Below are positions 63,801-64,000 of a stretch of DNA of 64,000 nucleotides, piece by piece. The stretch is from Sycobia sp. Sy_11 (taxonomy: Eukaryota; Arthropoda; Insecta; Hymenoptera; Epichrysomallidae). The first letter of the stretch is position 1. The number at the start of each line of letters is the position of its first letter. Both the position numbers and the translations under genes were made by a program. The notes under the pieces were generated by a model, which saw nothing but the letters and a program-made list of their open reading frames with translations, was not told where the DNA came from and did not search any database. Location: the NCBI GenBank assembly GCA_018907035.1, contig JACCIC010000051.1:2933001-2997000 (forward strand), written 5' to 3'.

Positions 63801-64000
63801 AATTCATATTGGAAACGAACGTTAAATATCTAGTCCTATACTAAAGTAAAGTATAAATTAAAGCAAAATCTCGCTGAATGGTAGAATTAGATTTTACAAT
63901 TACAATAAGAAATTACAATAAGAAATGAGAGTAATAAGAAAGTAAAACTAAATATATAAATTAAAACTAAATCTTACTTTATGGTAGAATTACATTTTCT

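Overview
The window is eukaryotic nuclear DNA, AT-rich, with intron-split genes, GT-AG splice sites, long (TA)n, (GA)n, (CA)n and (GATA)n microsatellites and many decayed transposable elements. Protein-level matches (insect-type Rab8, Clp1, Aster/GRAMD1, RpS27A, NSA2) and the repeat classes (mariner, Tc1, Ty3/gypsy, Bel/Pao, R1/I-like non-LTR) point to an insect. The style of the repeats suggests a hymenopteran such as an ant; that is a judgement from recognition, not from a search.

Layout. 1-6249: intergenic or 5'-intron sequence with microsatellites. 6250-12109 (+): last three coding exons of Rab8; the exon with the P-loop is not in the window. 15463-17571 (-): complete three-exon Clp1, convergent with Rab8. 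17990-31150: repeat-rich block with a non-LTR remnant, a broken Ty3/gypsy element with gag, pol and an unusual post-pol region, a composite dispersed repeat, and a mosaic of gypsy pieces on the minus strand. 33260-33723 (-): a possible small membrane protein gene, head-to-head with 33848-47142 (+), a thirteen-exon Aster/GRAMD1 gene with GRAM, VASt and one transmembrane segment. The long introns of that gene carry a tRNA-derived SINE, a pair of LTRs around a gypsy RT piece, and a Tc1 fragment. 48575-52499 (-): RpS27A (ubiquitin fused to ribosomal protein S27a), convergent with GRAMD1. 52676-53455 (-): NSA2, ending only 176 bp before the RpS27A start codon. 54490-64000: repeat graveyard with three mariner remnants, a Bel/Pao remnant and two large copies of the composite repeat.

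Working together: Clp1 acts in RNA 3'-end and tRNA processing, NSA2 in 60S assembly, RpS27A supplies 40S protein and ubiquitin. Rab8 and Aster act in membrane traffic and sterol transfer. NSA2 and RpS27A form a tight same-strand ribosome pair, which may be co-regulated. There is no sign of a bacterial-type system. The most unusual structure is the composite dispersed repeat, about 1.5 kb when long, built from a conserved ~400 bp module with a pentamer-repeat tail, a (GA)n tract, a second module, (TA)n and an array of 60-bp minisatellite units; four or five copies or fragments lie in this one window.
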